Assembly (NCBI GenBank): GCA_964371945.1
Contig: CAYJPA010000020.1
Coordinates: 1 to 64,000 of the forward strand
DNA from: CAYJPA01 sp964371945
Lineage (GTDB): Bacteria > Chloroflexota > Chloroflexia > Thermomicrobiales > UBA6265
Length of the DNA stretch: 64,000 bases
Direction of reading: 5' to 3'
Below the pieces are notes generated by a model, which saw only the letters and a program-made list of their open reading frames with translations, was not told where the DNA came from and made no database searches. How positions within the stretch are numbered: the first letter of the stretch is position 1; each line of letters opens with the position of its first letter. Both the position numbers and the translations under genes were made by a program. Below, piece after piece: positions 17,757-27,940 of this stretch.

Positions 17757-20531
17757 GTGTCGCAACAGTTTGTCGCGGTTGTAACGACCTCTTCTCGCAC
17801 GGATCGGCGCAATAGCCCGCCCGGCATCGGGCTGCTCCGATTCGACCGCGAAAGCGATTTTGAGATCGTACAGACCGGTGAATCGGCCACGGGAATCGCG
17901 TCCGTCACCCGCGCAACCGCGATGCGGATGCTTTCCGGCCGTACGGTCATCGTTTCAGACCGCACGGAAGCGAACGCCATCGATTCGGTGCTCGGTCTGC
18001 TTGGCGATATCGATGTCGTGACGATCGACGAACTGCGCTCCGCGCTCCTCCTGGGGGATCGGACAGCCAGTTCGAATGACGTATCCGGACAACTGGAGTC
18101 GATTGCAGCGTCTGTCAGGGAATCGATCGCGCGGATCGGCGAGTACGACACGCTCACGCTGAATCGGGCCGCGGGTCTGGCCTCCGCGGCGGGGTGGTCG
18201 CTCGCCGCCCTGCTGCGCAATGAGCTCGATCTGCGCGATTCGCTGCCCGTCCCGTTGCACCACGACTACCCCTACGGATCCCATGAGATCGCTTTTCTCG
18301 GGACGCGGGAACGACCTGAACCGCTCAAGCGAACAGGCGATACAGATTCGATTCCGGCCGATTACATCGACGACATGCTTGGTCCTTCAGGCTCCTTTTC
18401 CCGAATTATGCTTGGTTACGAGAGACGTAAGGCGCAGCACGACATGGCCGATGCCGTTGCGCGGGTGTTCAATGACGATGGCTGGTTGCTCGTGGAAGCG
18501 GGAACCGGTACCGGGAAGAGCGTGGCCTATCTTGCTCCCGCCGCCCGGTTCGCACTACGGCGCGGTGAGCGTGTCGTTATTTCAACCAACACGAAGGCGC
18601 TGCAGGACCAGCTCATCTTGAAGGATGTGCCCGATGTGCAGCGTGCGCTGGCTGAATCGGGTGAATCGCGACCGCTCAAGAGCGTTGTGTTGAAGGGGCG
18701 ATCGAACTATCTCTGTTTGCGCCGCTGGTTTGCCCATGAGCGTCAAGCGATCTTTACCCCGGCGGACGCCGGACTCCGGGCAAAGGTGAATCTTTGGCTT
18801 CCGCTTACACCCGCCGGCGATCGATCAGAGCTCCGTCTGACGGCTGACGAAGAGGGCGAGTTTTCGCGGGTGTCGGCCGAAGGCGAGGTTTGCAACGCCG
18901 CCAAATGCGCCTACCAGCAACGAAATCAGTGCTTCCTTTTTCGGGCCCGCCGGAACGCCGAAAACGCACATCTCGTGATCGTCAATCATGCCCTGCTGCT
19001 TTCGGACTCGGGCGATGCCGGATCGATCCTGCCGGATTATGAGCGCCTTGTCATCGACGAAGCCCACCATCTCGAAGACCAGGCCACATCGCAATTTGGA
19101 ATGACCATTCAAGAGCTCGCAATCGCGGAGCTTCTCGATATCTTCGTCCGGATGGACGGCGTGATTGCCGGTGGATTACTGGCAGAGGCTGCGGCGATGC
19201 TCGGCAGAAACGTGGCTGACGAACGAGATCTGAAGAAGGCCGCCGAGGCTCGCGATCGACTTCAGCCGGCTCAAGCACTTTCCACGAGAGTGCGCTCGGT
19301 GTGCCTCGAGCTCTTTGCCCGAATCCGAATGGTGTGCGAAGGAGGCGGCGCACAAGATATGGGATACGGCCGCACGTTGCGGATCACGCCGGCCATTCGC
19401 CGATCGCGGGCCTGGTCGGAGATCGAAATCGAATTCGACCGGTTGAACAACTTGCTCGCCGGCTTCGAGGAACAGCTCCGCTGGTATCTGGCGGCCGTAC
19501 ATGAGCAACATCCCGACAAGTCAGACGAAGAAGCAGGTCAGGATCCATTTGAGGATATTGAGATTGAGATCGGAGCCGGCATCGATCGCGGAATGGAGAT
19601 CGCGGCTAACCTGGCGGAGGCGGTTCTGTCACCGCTAACGGATCGCGTGTACTGGATCTCGCTCTCTGCGTCCGTCAATCGCTTGAGCCTGAACGCGGCC
19701 CCGCTGCACGTCGGTGAAATGCTGCGAGCAACCCTCTTCGAGCGGATGAGCTCGGTGGTGTTGACGTCGGCCACGCTCACGACCGATGACAGCTTCGCGT
19801 TTGTCAAAGACCGGTTGTCGGTGGGCGAGGCCGAGGAGCTCTCACTCGAGTCACCGTTCGATTACCGAAAATCGGCGATGCTTTATCTCGTCGACGACGT
19901 TCCAGAGCCGAACCAGCCGGGGTACCAACAGGTTCTCGAACATACGATCATCGACCTCGGATTGGCACTCGAGGGTCAGACGTTGGTTCTTTTCACGTCG
20001 CATGCCGCGTTGCGCGCAACCCATCGAGCGATCAAACAGACGCTTGCGAACGAGGGAATCACGGTGCTCGCCCAGCGAGCGGACGGGAGTCCGCGACAAC
20101 TGATCGAGCAATTCAAATCGAGTTCCCGTACGATACTGCTCGGCACATCGACGTTTTGGGAAGGGGTCGACGTGGTTGGCCCAGCGTTGAGCGCGCTCGT
20201 GATCGCCAAGTTGCCGTTTGCGGTTCCTTCTGATCCGGTGATCGCGGCACGGAGCGAGCAATTCGAAGAGCCCTTTCGCCAGTACTCGATCCCGCGGGCG
20301 GTGCTGCGGTTTAAACAAGGATTCGGCCGCCTGATCCGATCCAGCAGCGATCGCGGAATCTGCGTGGTCCTAGACCGGCGGACGATCTCCAAGCGTTACG
20401 GTGCCTCGTTCGTGCAATCGTTGCCGCATTGCACGGTACGTGTGGGAGCGGCAATTGAAGCGTCGAATGCGGCTGTCGATTGGCTTGACCGAAAACCGAT
20501 CGGTCATCCGGCGAGAGGAAACCTAAAATGA
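17757..20531 (+). CDS. dinG: DinG-family ATP-dependent DNA helicase with degenerate exonuclease domain
   Basis: XPD-like superfamily 2 helicase of 924 residues. Walker A is EAGTGTGKS (about 248-256) and the DEAH box is VIDEAHHLED (about 430). Four cysteines for a 4Fe-4S cluster lie between them (YLCLRR, then a CNAAKCAYQQRNQC group). The late motif GTSTFWEGVDV and a QGFGRLIR motif VI are present. The first 200 residues have the outline of the DnaQ-type exonuclease fused to Firmicutes-type DinG, but the acidic DLETTG and HN..FD positions are absent. GTG start; overlaps glpX by 4 bp. Presumed role: resolving R-loops or structured DNA. Confidence 0.88.
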   Translation: MSQQFVAVVTTSSRTDRRNSPPGIGLLRFDRESDFEIVQTGESATGIASVTRATAMRMLSGRTVIVSDRTEANAIDSVLGLLGDIDVVTIDELRSALLLGDRTASSNDVSGQLESIAASVRESIARIGEYDTLTLNRAAGLASAAGWSLAALLRNELDLRDSLPVPLHHDYPYGSHEIAFLGTRERPEPLKRTGDTDSIPADYIDDMLGPSGSFSRIMLGYERRKAQHDMADAVARVFNDDGWLLVEAGTGTGKSVAYLAPAARFALRRGERVVISTNTKALQDQLILKDVPDVQRALAESGESRPLKSVVLKGRSNYLCLRRWFAHERQAIFTPADAGLRAKVNLWLPLTPAGDRSELRLTADEEGEFSRVSAEGEVCNAAKCAYQQRNQCFLFRARRNAENAHLVIVNHALLLSDSGDAGSILPDYERLVIDEAHHLEDQATSQFGMTIQELAIAELLDIFVRMDGVIAGGLLAEAAAMLGRNVADERDLKKAAEARDRLQPAQALSTRVRSVCLELFARIRMVCEGGGAQDMGYGRTLRITPAIRRSRAWSEIEIEFDRLNNLLAGFEEQLRWYLAAVHEQHPDKSDEEAGQDPFEDIEIEIGAGIDRGMEIAANLAEAVLSPLTDRVYWISLSASVNRLSLNAAPLHVGEMLRATLFERMSSVVLTSATLTTDDSFAFVKDRLSVGEAEELSLESPFDYRKSAMLYLVDDVPEPNQPGYQQVLEHTIIDLGLALEGQTLVLFTSHAALRATHRAIKQTLANEGITVLAQRADGSPRQLIEQFKSSSRTILLGTSTFWEGVDVVGPALSALVIAKLPFAVPSDPVIAARSEQFEEPFRQYSIPRAVLRFKQGFGRLIRSSSDRGICVVLDRRTISKRYGASFVQSLPHCTVRVGAAIEASNAAVDWLDRKPIGHPARGNLK

Positions 20532-21514
20532 GCAGCGCGATCGATCGGAACCTTGCGCTTGAGCTCTGCCGTGTGACAGAAGCGGCGGCGATGATGGCGG
20601 CGCGTTGGATGGGACGAGGAGCCAAGGAAGCTGCCGATCAAGCGGCTGTCGACGCGATGCGGATGGTGCTCGGCACAATCCATATGGACGGGATCGTCGT
20701 CATCGGAGAAGGCGCCAAGGATGAAGCACCGATGCTCTATGTGGGCGAGCGCGTCGGAGCTGGAGTTGATCCGTTGGTCGACATCGCGGTCGATCCGATT
20801 GACGGCACACGGTTGTTGTCGCTTGGAATGCCGAACGCGATCGCGGTTGTCGCCTTGGCCGACCGCGGAACGATGTTCGCGTCGCCGGACATCATGTACA
20901 TGGAAAAAATCGCGGTGGGACCGGTCGCCGTTGGCGTGATCGACCTGAATTCCACTCCGGCCGAGAATCTGAAGCGGATGGCTCACGCGAAGCATTGTGA
21001 GATCAATGATCTTACCGTCGTTGTTTTGGACCGGCCCCGTCATCAGGACTTGATCACGGAGATACGGAGTGCGGGAGCGCGGATCAAATTGATCAGCGAC
21101 GGGGATGTCGCCGGCGCGGTAATGGCGGCGACAACGGGGACCGGCATTGACGCGCTGTTCGGCATCGGCGGAGCCCCAGAGGCGGTGATCGCGGCCTGCG
21201 CGCTCAAGTGCATGGGTGGCGAGATCCAGTGTCGTCTCTGGCCGCGGAACGACGAGGAGCGGGCTTTTGCAGAGGAGCATGCCATCGACCTGAAGCGGAT
21301 TTATCGCGGCGACGATCTCGTGTCGGGCGACAATGTCTTTTTCGCCGCAACCGGCATCACCGATGGCGAGCTGCTAAAGGGCGTTCACTTCTTCGGAGAT
21401 GGTGCGACGACGGAGTCGTTGGTGATGCGCTCCCGAACAGGCACTATTCGCCGAATCGAGGCAACGCATCATATTAGCAAGTTGCGGTCGTTCGGCTCAC
21501 TTCCTTACGAGTAG
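20528..21514 (+). CDS. glpX: class II fructose-1,6-bisphosphatase
   Basis: GlpX-type gluconeogenic phosphatase of 328 residues, hydrolysing fructose-1,6-bisphosphate. Landmarks are the N-terminal RNLALELCRVTEAAAMMAAR region, the metal site VIGEGAKDEAPML, the second site DIAVDPIDGTRL, and the ATGITDGELLKGV substrate loop near residue 275. All are intact and the length is typical. Its start overlaps the dinG stop (ATGA), implying translational coupling, although no common function is evident. A promoter for rho lies about 97 bp after its stop. Confidence 0.95.
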   Translation: MSSAIDRNLALELCRVTEAAAMMAARWMGRGAKEAADQAAVDAMRMVLGTIHMDGIVVIGEGAKDEAPMLYVGERVGAGVDPLVDIAVDPIDGTRLLSLGMPNAIAVVALADRGTMFASPDIMYMEKIAVGPVAVGVIDLNSTPAENLKRMAHAKHCEINDLTVVVLDRPRHQDLITEIRSAGARIKLISDGDVAGAVMAATTGTGIDALFGIGGAPEAVIAACALKCMGGEIQCRLWPRNDEERAFAEEHAIDLKRIYRGDDLVSGDNVFFAATGITDGELLKGVHFFGDGATTESLVMRSRTGTIRRIEATHHISKLRSFGSLPYE

Positions 21515-21610
21515 AAATGCTCAGATTCCTCGGTCGTATTTGTCGAACCTGCCGCAATTCTGATCCCGATTGTGCTCAGACCTCGGTTGAAAACCAAAGA
21601 AATGAGGGAA

Positions 21611-21639
21611 TTGACGCGCGGCTTGTTGAGTGTTAGTAT
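21611..21639 (+). promoter_or_regulatory. sigma70-type promoter for rho
   Basis: TTGACG (21611-21616) and TAGTAT (21634-21639) are separated by 17 bp; each matches five of six consensus bases. The predicted start near 21646 gives rho a leader of about 300 nt. Confidence 0.65.
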
Positions 21640-21645
21640 GACCAT

Positions 21646-21943
21646 GCACAACAGTGGGCTATCTACGACCTCGGCCCATTGGAGTCTCATCTTCTTCGCA
21701 TGTTGAGCAACTGGCTCGCCGAGCGTGCGTCCGACCGCGACCAGCATGCAGTTTCAGAAACGCCGCCTTTGGTTTTTGTGCGCGCGCATTGCGCTGGTGT
21801 TGCTCGCGGAGAAATGATCGAAATCACCTCATTGCGGCTCGTTACGTTGCCCGCACACTGTTTGGTTGCACGCGCCGCGTGCGCTAATTCCCATTGGATT
21901 ACCGATGACGGATCGTGAACAGCAGAAAGTTGGAGGAGCGTCC
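21646..21943 (+). promoter_or_regulatory. long rho 5' leader
   Basis: About 300 nt lie between the predicted transcription start and the rho start codon. Short open frames exist but none has a convincing ribosome site or composition. rho genes in other bacteria are autoregulated by Rho-dependent attenuation in a leader of comparable length. The leader contains C-rich, G-poor patches (for example GCCCGCACAC around 21849-21858), but I cannot define a rut site by eye. Regulatory role is inferred. Confidence 0.35.
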
Positions 21944-23866
21944 TTGTCTGACAATCAAGAAGTATTGATTCAGGAACCAGAGAGAATAGAGAAGCCAAAA
22001 CGGCCCGGACGGCCGCGAAAGCAGCCCGCGGCGGAAGCCGTGCCCGAGAATGGCGCGGCAATTCAGGCAGAAGCGCCCGCGCCAGAGCCGGCAAAGCGAT
22101 CCCGGCCCGCTCCGCGGCCCCGCCCGGAGCAACCAACTCCGCTCGAGACAACAGCGTCGCATGATGTTTCAGCGGTAATTCCGGCTGCAACCCAGGCTGT
22201 CGAAACTCCTCCGTACGATCGCATTGTCACCATGCCCAGCACTGCCGCTGAGTCGATGGCGCCCGTGGTCGCCTCGGTGAACACCCCGGTTGAATTGCCC
22301 GCGCCTCGACCGTTTGTTCGTCATGATCAACCGGCGCAGTTCAATCCTCAAGCATCGTCCGAACCGACACATGACACCATGGTGGTGCAGCCTATGCACG
22401 AGCGCGGGCTGGACCGGCCACGGCGGGATCGTCCCAGAGATATCCGTCCAGATCGACAACGAGGCGACCGCGATCAACATTCGAACGGCCGGGATCGCCA
22501 TCCCGGCTATTCACGGGATGGCCAGCGTCTGCGACCAATGGGCCCGAGCCAACCCGCGCAGCCGATGATTCAGCCGCTTCCACCGCCGCAGCAACCACGC
22601 AATGCCAATATCCCGAGCGTCATCGTCGCCGAGCTCGAGAACAAACCGGTCGAAGAGCTTTACGAATTGGCGAAGGTCTTCGAGCTGCAGGGATACAGCC
22701 GCATGAAGCGGCCGGACCTGATCAGCAAACTGCTGCAAGCGCGTACCGAGATGGAAGGCAACATCTTTGGCGACGGCGTTCTGGAGATCATCGAGGACGG
22801 GTTCGGCTTCCTGCGCGGCCCCCGATTTCTGCCGGGTTCTGACGACATCTACGTTTCGCAATCGCAGATTCGCCGCTTCGGTTTGAGAACCGGAGATCGC
22901 GTCTCCGGTCAGGTTCGTCCGCCGAAAGACAACGAAAAGTTCTACAGCCTGCTCCGGGTCGAAGCGGTCAATGGAGTCGATCCGGAAACCGCTCGTCGTC
23001 GACCTGGTTTCGATACCCTGACGCCCATCTTTCCGCTGGAACTGATCGATCTCGAAACGCTGCCGAACATCTTGTCGACCCGGCTGCTGAACTTGGTCGC
23101 CCCGATCGGCCGCGGCCAACGTGGATTGATCGTTTCGCCGCCGAAAGCAGGCAAGACGCTCTTGCTCAAATCGATCGCGAACGGAATCTCGACCAATTGT
23201 CCGGACATGCACCTCATGGTCTGTCTCATTGGTGAGCGGCCGGAAGAGGTGACCGACATGCGGCGATCGGTTGAAGGCGAGGTTATCTCCTCGACCTTTG
23301 ACGAGCCGGTCGAAGACCATACAAAGGTCGCCGAAATGGCATTGGAGCGCGCCAAGCGGCTTGTTGAAGCAGGCCGCGATGTCACGATCCTGCTCGATTC
23401 GATCACCCGTTTGGCCCGCGCTTACAACCTTGCCGTGCCACCCAGCGGTCGCACACTCTCCGGTGGTATTGATCCCGTTGCCCTTTACCCCCCGAAGCGC
23501 TTTTTTGGCGCGGCCCGGAACATTGAGGGCGGCGGCAGCCTGACAATCATCGCAACCTGTTTGGTCGATACCGGCAGCCGCATGGACGACGTGATCTACG
23601 AGGAGTTCAAAGGCACGGGCAACATGGAGCTCCATCTCGATCGCAAACTCGCCGAGCGCCGGATCTATCCATCGATCGACATTCAGCGCTCGGGCACCAG
23701 GCGCGAAGAGCTACTGCTCGACGACAACACCCTCCGCCAGGTCTGGACGATGCGGCGAATGGTATCGATGCTCGGCGGCACGGAAGGCACCGAGCTTCTG
23801 CTCTCTCGACTCTCCAAAACGCAAACGAATGCTGAGTTCCTGCTGACTCTCAACAAAGACGTGTAG
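21944..23866 (+). CDS. rho: transcription termination factor Rho with long disordered N-terminal insert
   Basis: Hexameric RNA helicase/ATPase that terminates transcription. From the TTG at 21944 it has 640 residues, far longer than the 419-residue E. coli protein. Residues 1-220 are Pro-, Arg-, Gln- and Asp-rich and appear disordered, including an RPRRDRPRD-type patch. Rho_N and the cold-shock RNA-binding domain follow (about 220-330). The P-loop SPPKAGKTLL is near residue 400, with Walker B ILLDSITRLARAYN and the R-loop/arginine-finger regions intact. GGAGGAG ends 5 nt before the TTG and decides the start; upstream in-frame ATGs (for example 21905) lack a ribosome site. Confidence 0.93.
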   Translation: MSDNQEVLIQEPERIEKPKRPGRPRKQPAAEAVPENGAAIQAEAPAPEPAKRSRPAPRPRPEQPTPLETTASHDVSAVIPAATQAVETPPYDRIVTMPSTAAESMAPVVASVNTPVELPAPRPFVRHDQPAQFNPQASSEPTHDTMVVQPMHERGLDRPRRDRPRDIRPDRQRGDRDQHSNGRDRHPGYSRDGQRLRPMGPSQPAQPMIQPLPPPQQPRNANIPSVIVAELENKPVEELYELAKVFELQGYSRMKRPDLISKLLQARTEMEGNIFGDGVLEIIEDGFGFLRGPRFLPGSDDIYVSQSQIRRFGLRTGDRVSGQVRPPKDNEKFYSLLRVEAVNGVDPETARRRPGFDTLTPIFPLELIDLETLPNILSTRLLNLVAPIGRGQRGLIVSPPKAGKTLLLKSIANGISTNCPDMHLMVCLIGERPEEVTDMRRSVEGEVISSTFDEPVEDHTKVAEMALERAKRLVEAGRDVTILLDSITRLARAYNLAVPPSGRTLSGGIDPVALYPPKRFFGAARNIEGGGSLTIIATCLVDTGSRMDDVIYEEFKGTGNMELHLDRKLAERRIYPSIDIQRSGTRREELLLDDNTLRQVWTMRRMVSMLGGTEGTELLLSRLSKTQTNAEFLLTLNKDV

Positions 23867-23894
23867 TAGATCGCCACGATAACCTGAGCCAAAG

Positions 23895-23924
23895 AACGAG
23901 CCGCCCGATTGGAGGCGGCTCGTT
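23895..23924 (+). terminator. hairpin terminator after rho
   Basis: An 11-bp perfect stem, AACGAGCCGCC / GGCGGCTCGTT, encloses an 8-nt loop 28 nt after the rho stop. It is followed by CGTTTG, not a long T tract, so termination may be partial. It also lies just past the end of the convergent minus-strand gene and could serve both directions. Confidence 0.65.
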
Positions 23925-23956
23925 CGTTTGCCAAACAGAATTGGATTTTGCATCGG

Positions 23957-24697
23957 TCAATCGAATTTGATCTCCCGGAGCTCCCCGAGTGCTCGCCGGC
24001 TCGCCGGAATCACAACATCGGTGGCCGCGTGGATGAGTTGGCGTAGGGCCGCAATCATGTTCTCTCTGTGATATGGGAGCACAACCGGCACGCGAATCGC
24101 GTGCTGAGCCAGCGCCGCGAGTAAGTTCGGTTGATCGGTTGTGATCGAAATGGTCGATATTGCCCTTACCTTCGACAACTGCAATGCCCAGCAAAAGAGC
24201 TCGTTGTCTCCCCAAGGGTCGCAGACTACAAGAACGTCTCCCTTCGTGCCGATATCGATGATTTCCGTCAAGACATGTTCGGCGTCTTCAAGGTTTGAAC
24301 ACGAGACATCGGCTGGAATTGGAATCAAATTGATCCCGTCGTCGTCATGCGTGCATTCCCAGAAGCTCAGGCTCGACGCGCAATCCGCTTCTTTGCTCAT
24401 GTTCGCGCCAATGACGATTCGGTAACGCGCGTCGAGCGCCTTCGCAAGCAATATGCTCCCGCTGGCAAATGCCTCGCTTTCGACGCTCAACCGGTTAAGC
24501 ATCACATCCTTTGGAGTTGGGTCGAATGGATAAGTAACGTTCCCGTTCCCGTTCGTCAAGTCAGTATCGACGATGAGCAGATCAACAGTCGTCGACTCAG
24601 AGGAAAGAGTTTCACCACGTAGGTGAAGGGACCTGCGGTCGATTGGTTCTGGCGGAAGCAGTGAAACCACGAACAATTGGCCCCTCTTGAAATACAT
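23957..24697 (-). CDS. degenerate SIS-domain (GmhA-like) protein, copy 1
   Basis: The 246-residue protein is a paralogue of the one at 28398-29114. Shared blocks are EAFASGS/EGFASGS, KGDVLVVCDPWGD, ISITTDQPNLLAA and IRVPV, with the same C-terminal L-RE-L-E/K-ID ending. The spacing matches phosphosugar isomerase (SIS) domains: a GS-containing first loop, then a GD-hL strand, then an h-hTT strand followed by hA--A--hIRVP. The usual STSGNS phosphate loop is replaced by DPWGDN, so isomerase activity is doubtful. It may sense a phosphosugar or act as a scaffold. The first 30 or so residues are not shared with the paralogue, so the start is uncertain. Confidence 0.6.
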   Translation of the reverse strand: MYFKRGQLFVVSLLPPEPIDRRSLHLRGETLSSESTTVDLLIVDTDLTNGNGNVTYPFDPTPKDVMLNRLSVESEAFASGSILLAKALDARYRIVIGANMSKEADCASSLSFWECTHDDDGINLIPIPADVSCSNLEDAEHVLTEIIDIGTKGDVLVVCDPWGDNELFCWALQLSKVRAISTISITTDQPNLLAALAQHAIRVPVVLPYHRENMIAALRQLIHAATDVVIPASRRALGELREIKFD

Positions 24698-25299
24698 CGG
24701 GCAATGTGTAGTGCTCCAATCTTATTGGAAACAAAGGTCGACAGCATGACGTTTTCGTCATACCCCTGCTTGGTGAGTAACTTTTTCGAGAGATAGGTGC
24801 TGACCGCTAAATACCGTTCGATTGGTCGCGCGAGCGAGAAAGTAGGCGTATCAGCGAGTAAAAGTGACCTTATCCAGACATGATGATCTCTACGAATACG
24901 TTGGCTAACATGACCGTTCAATAGCGAATGCTATGGCAAACGTATACCGCTCGCATTCGCAATCGAGCGATATGGCTTCGTGCATTGATATGAGAAAACA
25001 TGAGTAAGATACGACGAATCGCCTCCTTCTTCGCTCTATCTGGTGCCCGGAGAAACCCCGTGCTTGTAGCCGGGACCACGTCACCGAAAGCCCCGGCAAT
25101 TCACGCTCACGCGCTCACGCATCCAACTTCAGTCATTTCGATGCAAGTACGTTTTGGCTAGTTGAAATGGCCTGGTCTTCCTGTCTTGTGTGCCAAGGTT
25201 TATTCCAGTCGTCGTGCGCGAGTACTTCGCTAGATTGTCCACTGTGCCAACTTATTCTCTGCCGCTTCTTCGAAACATCTCGTCTGAATCTACGTCCCG
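24698..25299. other. 600-bp gap without a recognised gene
   Basis: Only short overlapping open frames on both strands, with no ribosome sites or recognisable protein. It is more AT-rich than its surroundings up to about 25000. It must hold the divergent control region for copy 1 of the SIS-like gene and the histidine kinase, but I see no clear promoter. The upstream part of the kinase reading frame may begin here. Confidence 0.5.
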
Positions 25300-27940
25300 T
25301 TGGACTGGCCTAACGTTGAGGCGAAAATTGTGCTGCCGCTCGCGGCGTTGCTTATTGCGGCTGTGGTCTTCTATGTTGAAGATCGGACACAACAAGAAGC
25401 GTTGAAAAGCGTTCGTCACACGTTGGAGGTTCGAAGCACGCTGAGGGTCGTCCTCATCAATCTTCTCAGCGCCGAGGCCGGCCTAAAAAGCTACTTGCTC
25501 AACGGTGATGCGGTCTACCTCGAGCCACTCGAAAGCGCATCCACATCGGTCCCGGCAAACATGGAGCGCCTAGAGGCGTCAATGCAGGGGGATGTGGATC
25601 AGTTGGGGCGATTGAGATTGCTGCGTCCACTGGTCACCGAGCAGCTGGCCGCTCTCTCCGAACTTCAAGGACTGGGCGGATCAACGCCGATATTCCCAGT
25701 CCACGTTCCTGCCGAACGGCTCGCCTCGAACGTCGCCACCACAAACGAAGTCCGGTCACTGCTTGACGAGATGAGTGTTGAGGAAGATCGCCTGATCGCC
25801 GATCGCACCGATGCCGAGTCGAGGGTTCGGTTCTGGAGTAAAGTCGCTATCGGGGCCACGCTGCTCGTCGGCCTCATCGGCGGACTCCTGGGAATGGTCC
25901 ACTTCGTGTCCGGGGCCTCGCGCAGGATTCGACGGCTTGCTGAGAACGCACGCCAATTGGCGGAGGGTCTTCCGGTCGAGCCGCTCGAATCCTCAGCGGA
26001 CGAAATCGGAGACCTGGAACGTTCGTTGGTCGGGGCCATCGGTCTTCTGCGTTCCGAAGAAGCCAAGTTCGGGCGATGGTCTCACGTGTTTGAGCATTCC
26101 GGTTGGGGCGTTGCCGTTTGCAACAACGATGGCGATCGATTGGACTTGGTGAATCCAGCCTACGCGAATATGCATGGGTACAATGTCCACCAGATCGCTG
26201 GCGAGTCAATTTTCGACAAATGTACGCGGCACTCTGCCGGACCATTTTGGCAAAGCTCAGGACCTCGGCTACCACATGTTTGAGTCTATTCACCAACGCA
26301 CGGACGGCAGCACCTTCCCCGTTCTCGTTGCCATCTCATGCGTCAAGGACGATGCCGGCCATGTCTTGTATCGCGTATCGAACGTTCAAGATATTACCGT
26401 ACGTAAAGAAATAGAAACTCGCCTGGCTCAAGACGGCGATCTCCTGAGCGCTCTGATGGACGATCTGCCAGATTCTGTTTTCATCAAGGACGTGGATTCT
26501 CGTTACATCTGGATCAACCCGGCAGCAGCACGGCTTCTTGGGTACTCCGAACCGTCGAAGGCAATTGGGAAAACAGGCTTTGACTTTTACCCACACGGTC
26601 AAGCGCAACAGTCCTTTGCGGAAGAGCAGCGTGTCATTCTGAGCGGAGAGTCGCTGATCAATACCGTTGAGCACAAAACCTCGGCTGACGGAGTTCCAAG
26701 GTCGTCGCTATCCACAGAGGTTCCGATCCGCGACAAGAGCCATCGGATCGTCGGAATTGTCGGCATTTCCTGGGATTACACCGAAATCAAAGCCGTGGAA
26801 GATGCTCAGGCCCGGCTCGCGGCGATCGTTGAATCAGCGACCGATGCAATTGTAAGCACGACCCTCGACGGTATTGTGTCAAGTTGGAATCCAGGCGCCA
26901 ACTGAGTTCATGGGTACACCGCCGGGGAAGCCCCCGGTCAACCATTCGCGCCGATGGTGGTTTCGCCGGGCGATGAAGACGAGGTGAACGCGCTCTTGGC
27001 CCGCGTCGCTCGCGGCGAGAGCGTCACGAACTGTGAAACCTCTCGCCGCAGAAAAGATGGCCAAAAAATCGACGTTTTGCTCACCGTCGCTCCGATTTCA
27101 TACACCAATGGATTTGTCTTGGGAGCGGCAACCATCGCGAATGATGTCACAGAGCGCAAACGCGCCGAAGCGGCGGTGACGGCGGCGACGAAGGAGCTCG
27201 AGGCCTTCTCGTTCAGTGTCTCTCACGACCTCCGGGCACCTCTTCGCATCGTTGACGGTTTTACCCGAATCCTGGTCGAAGATTTCGGACCGCAATTGCC
27301 GGAGGACGCCAAGCGGTTGCTTCAAATCGTACGCGACGGCACGGTTCAGATGGGACAACTCATCGACGACCTCCTCGACTTTTCTCGGCTGGGGCGCCAG
27401 CCGCTCAGAGTACGCACGCTGAACCCGCGTGAAGTGGTTGACGACGTCCTGAGCGACATGAGCGCTGAAATCGAAGATCGACTTGTTGAACTAACGATCG
27501 AAAGCCTACCTCCATGTGAGGCCGACCGATCGTTGCTCAAGCAGGTCTTCGTCAACCTGATCGGTAATGCCTTCAAGTACACCAGGGGGCGCGAACCGGC
27601 GAAGATCGAGATTGGGACTCTTCCAATAGATCCCGAGTCGCCGGAGCGAACCTACTTCATCAAGGACAACGGCGTCGGCTTCGATATGAACTATGCATCG
27701 CACCTCTTCGGCGTTTTTCAACGACTCCACAAGTCCGAGGATTTTGAAGGCACTGGTGTGGGACTGGCGCTGGTCCAACGTATCGTCCATCGTCATGGTG
27801 GGAGAATCTGGGCGGAGGCGCTTGTTGATCAAGGTGCGACATTCTGGTTCACCTTGCCGGCGCCCACATTCTTCGAGCCGCCGTCTGCCGAGCAATCTGA
27901 CAGATCGATCGCCGAATTGGAAATGAGCGTGACACGATGA
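25300..27940 (+). pseudogene. CHASE3-HAMP-PAS hybrid-type sensor histidine kinase, broken by frameshift and stop
   Basis: Read together, three segments make one kinase. 25300-26220 gives a membrane helix, a CHASE3-like periplasmic domain, a second membrane helix near 25855-25915, HAMP and the first half of a PAS. 26219-26902 continues the same PAS in the +1-shifted frame (NVRGTLPDHFGKAQ), then a second PAS and the start of a third. 26906-27940 completes the third PAS, then the His box FSVSHDLRAPLR, the N box NLIGNAFKYT and the G boxes NGVGF and GTGVGLALV. The frameshift is at the AAA of 26218-26220. The stop TGA at 26903-26905 sits where PAS domains have Arg (NPGA-x-R), so CGA to TGA is likely. 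The catalytic half is intact but has no obvious start. Confidence 0.75.

Noticed and set aside
22511..23635. Minus-strand open frame of 374 codons within rho
   Set aside because: Complementary shadow of the highly constrained rho frame; no motif.
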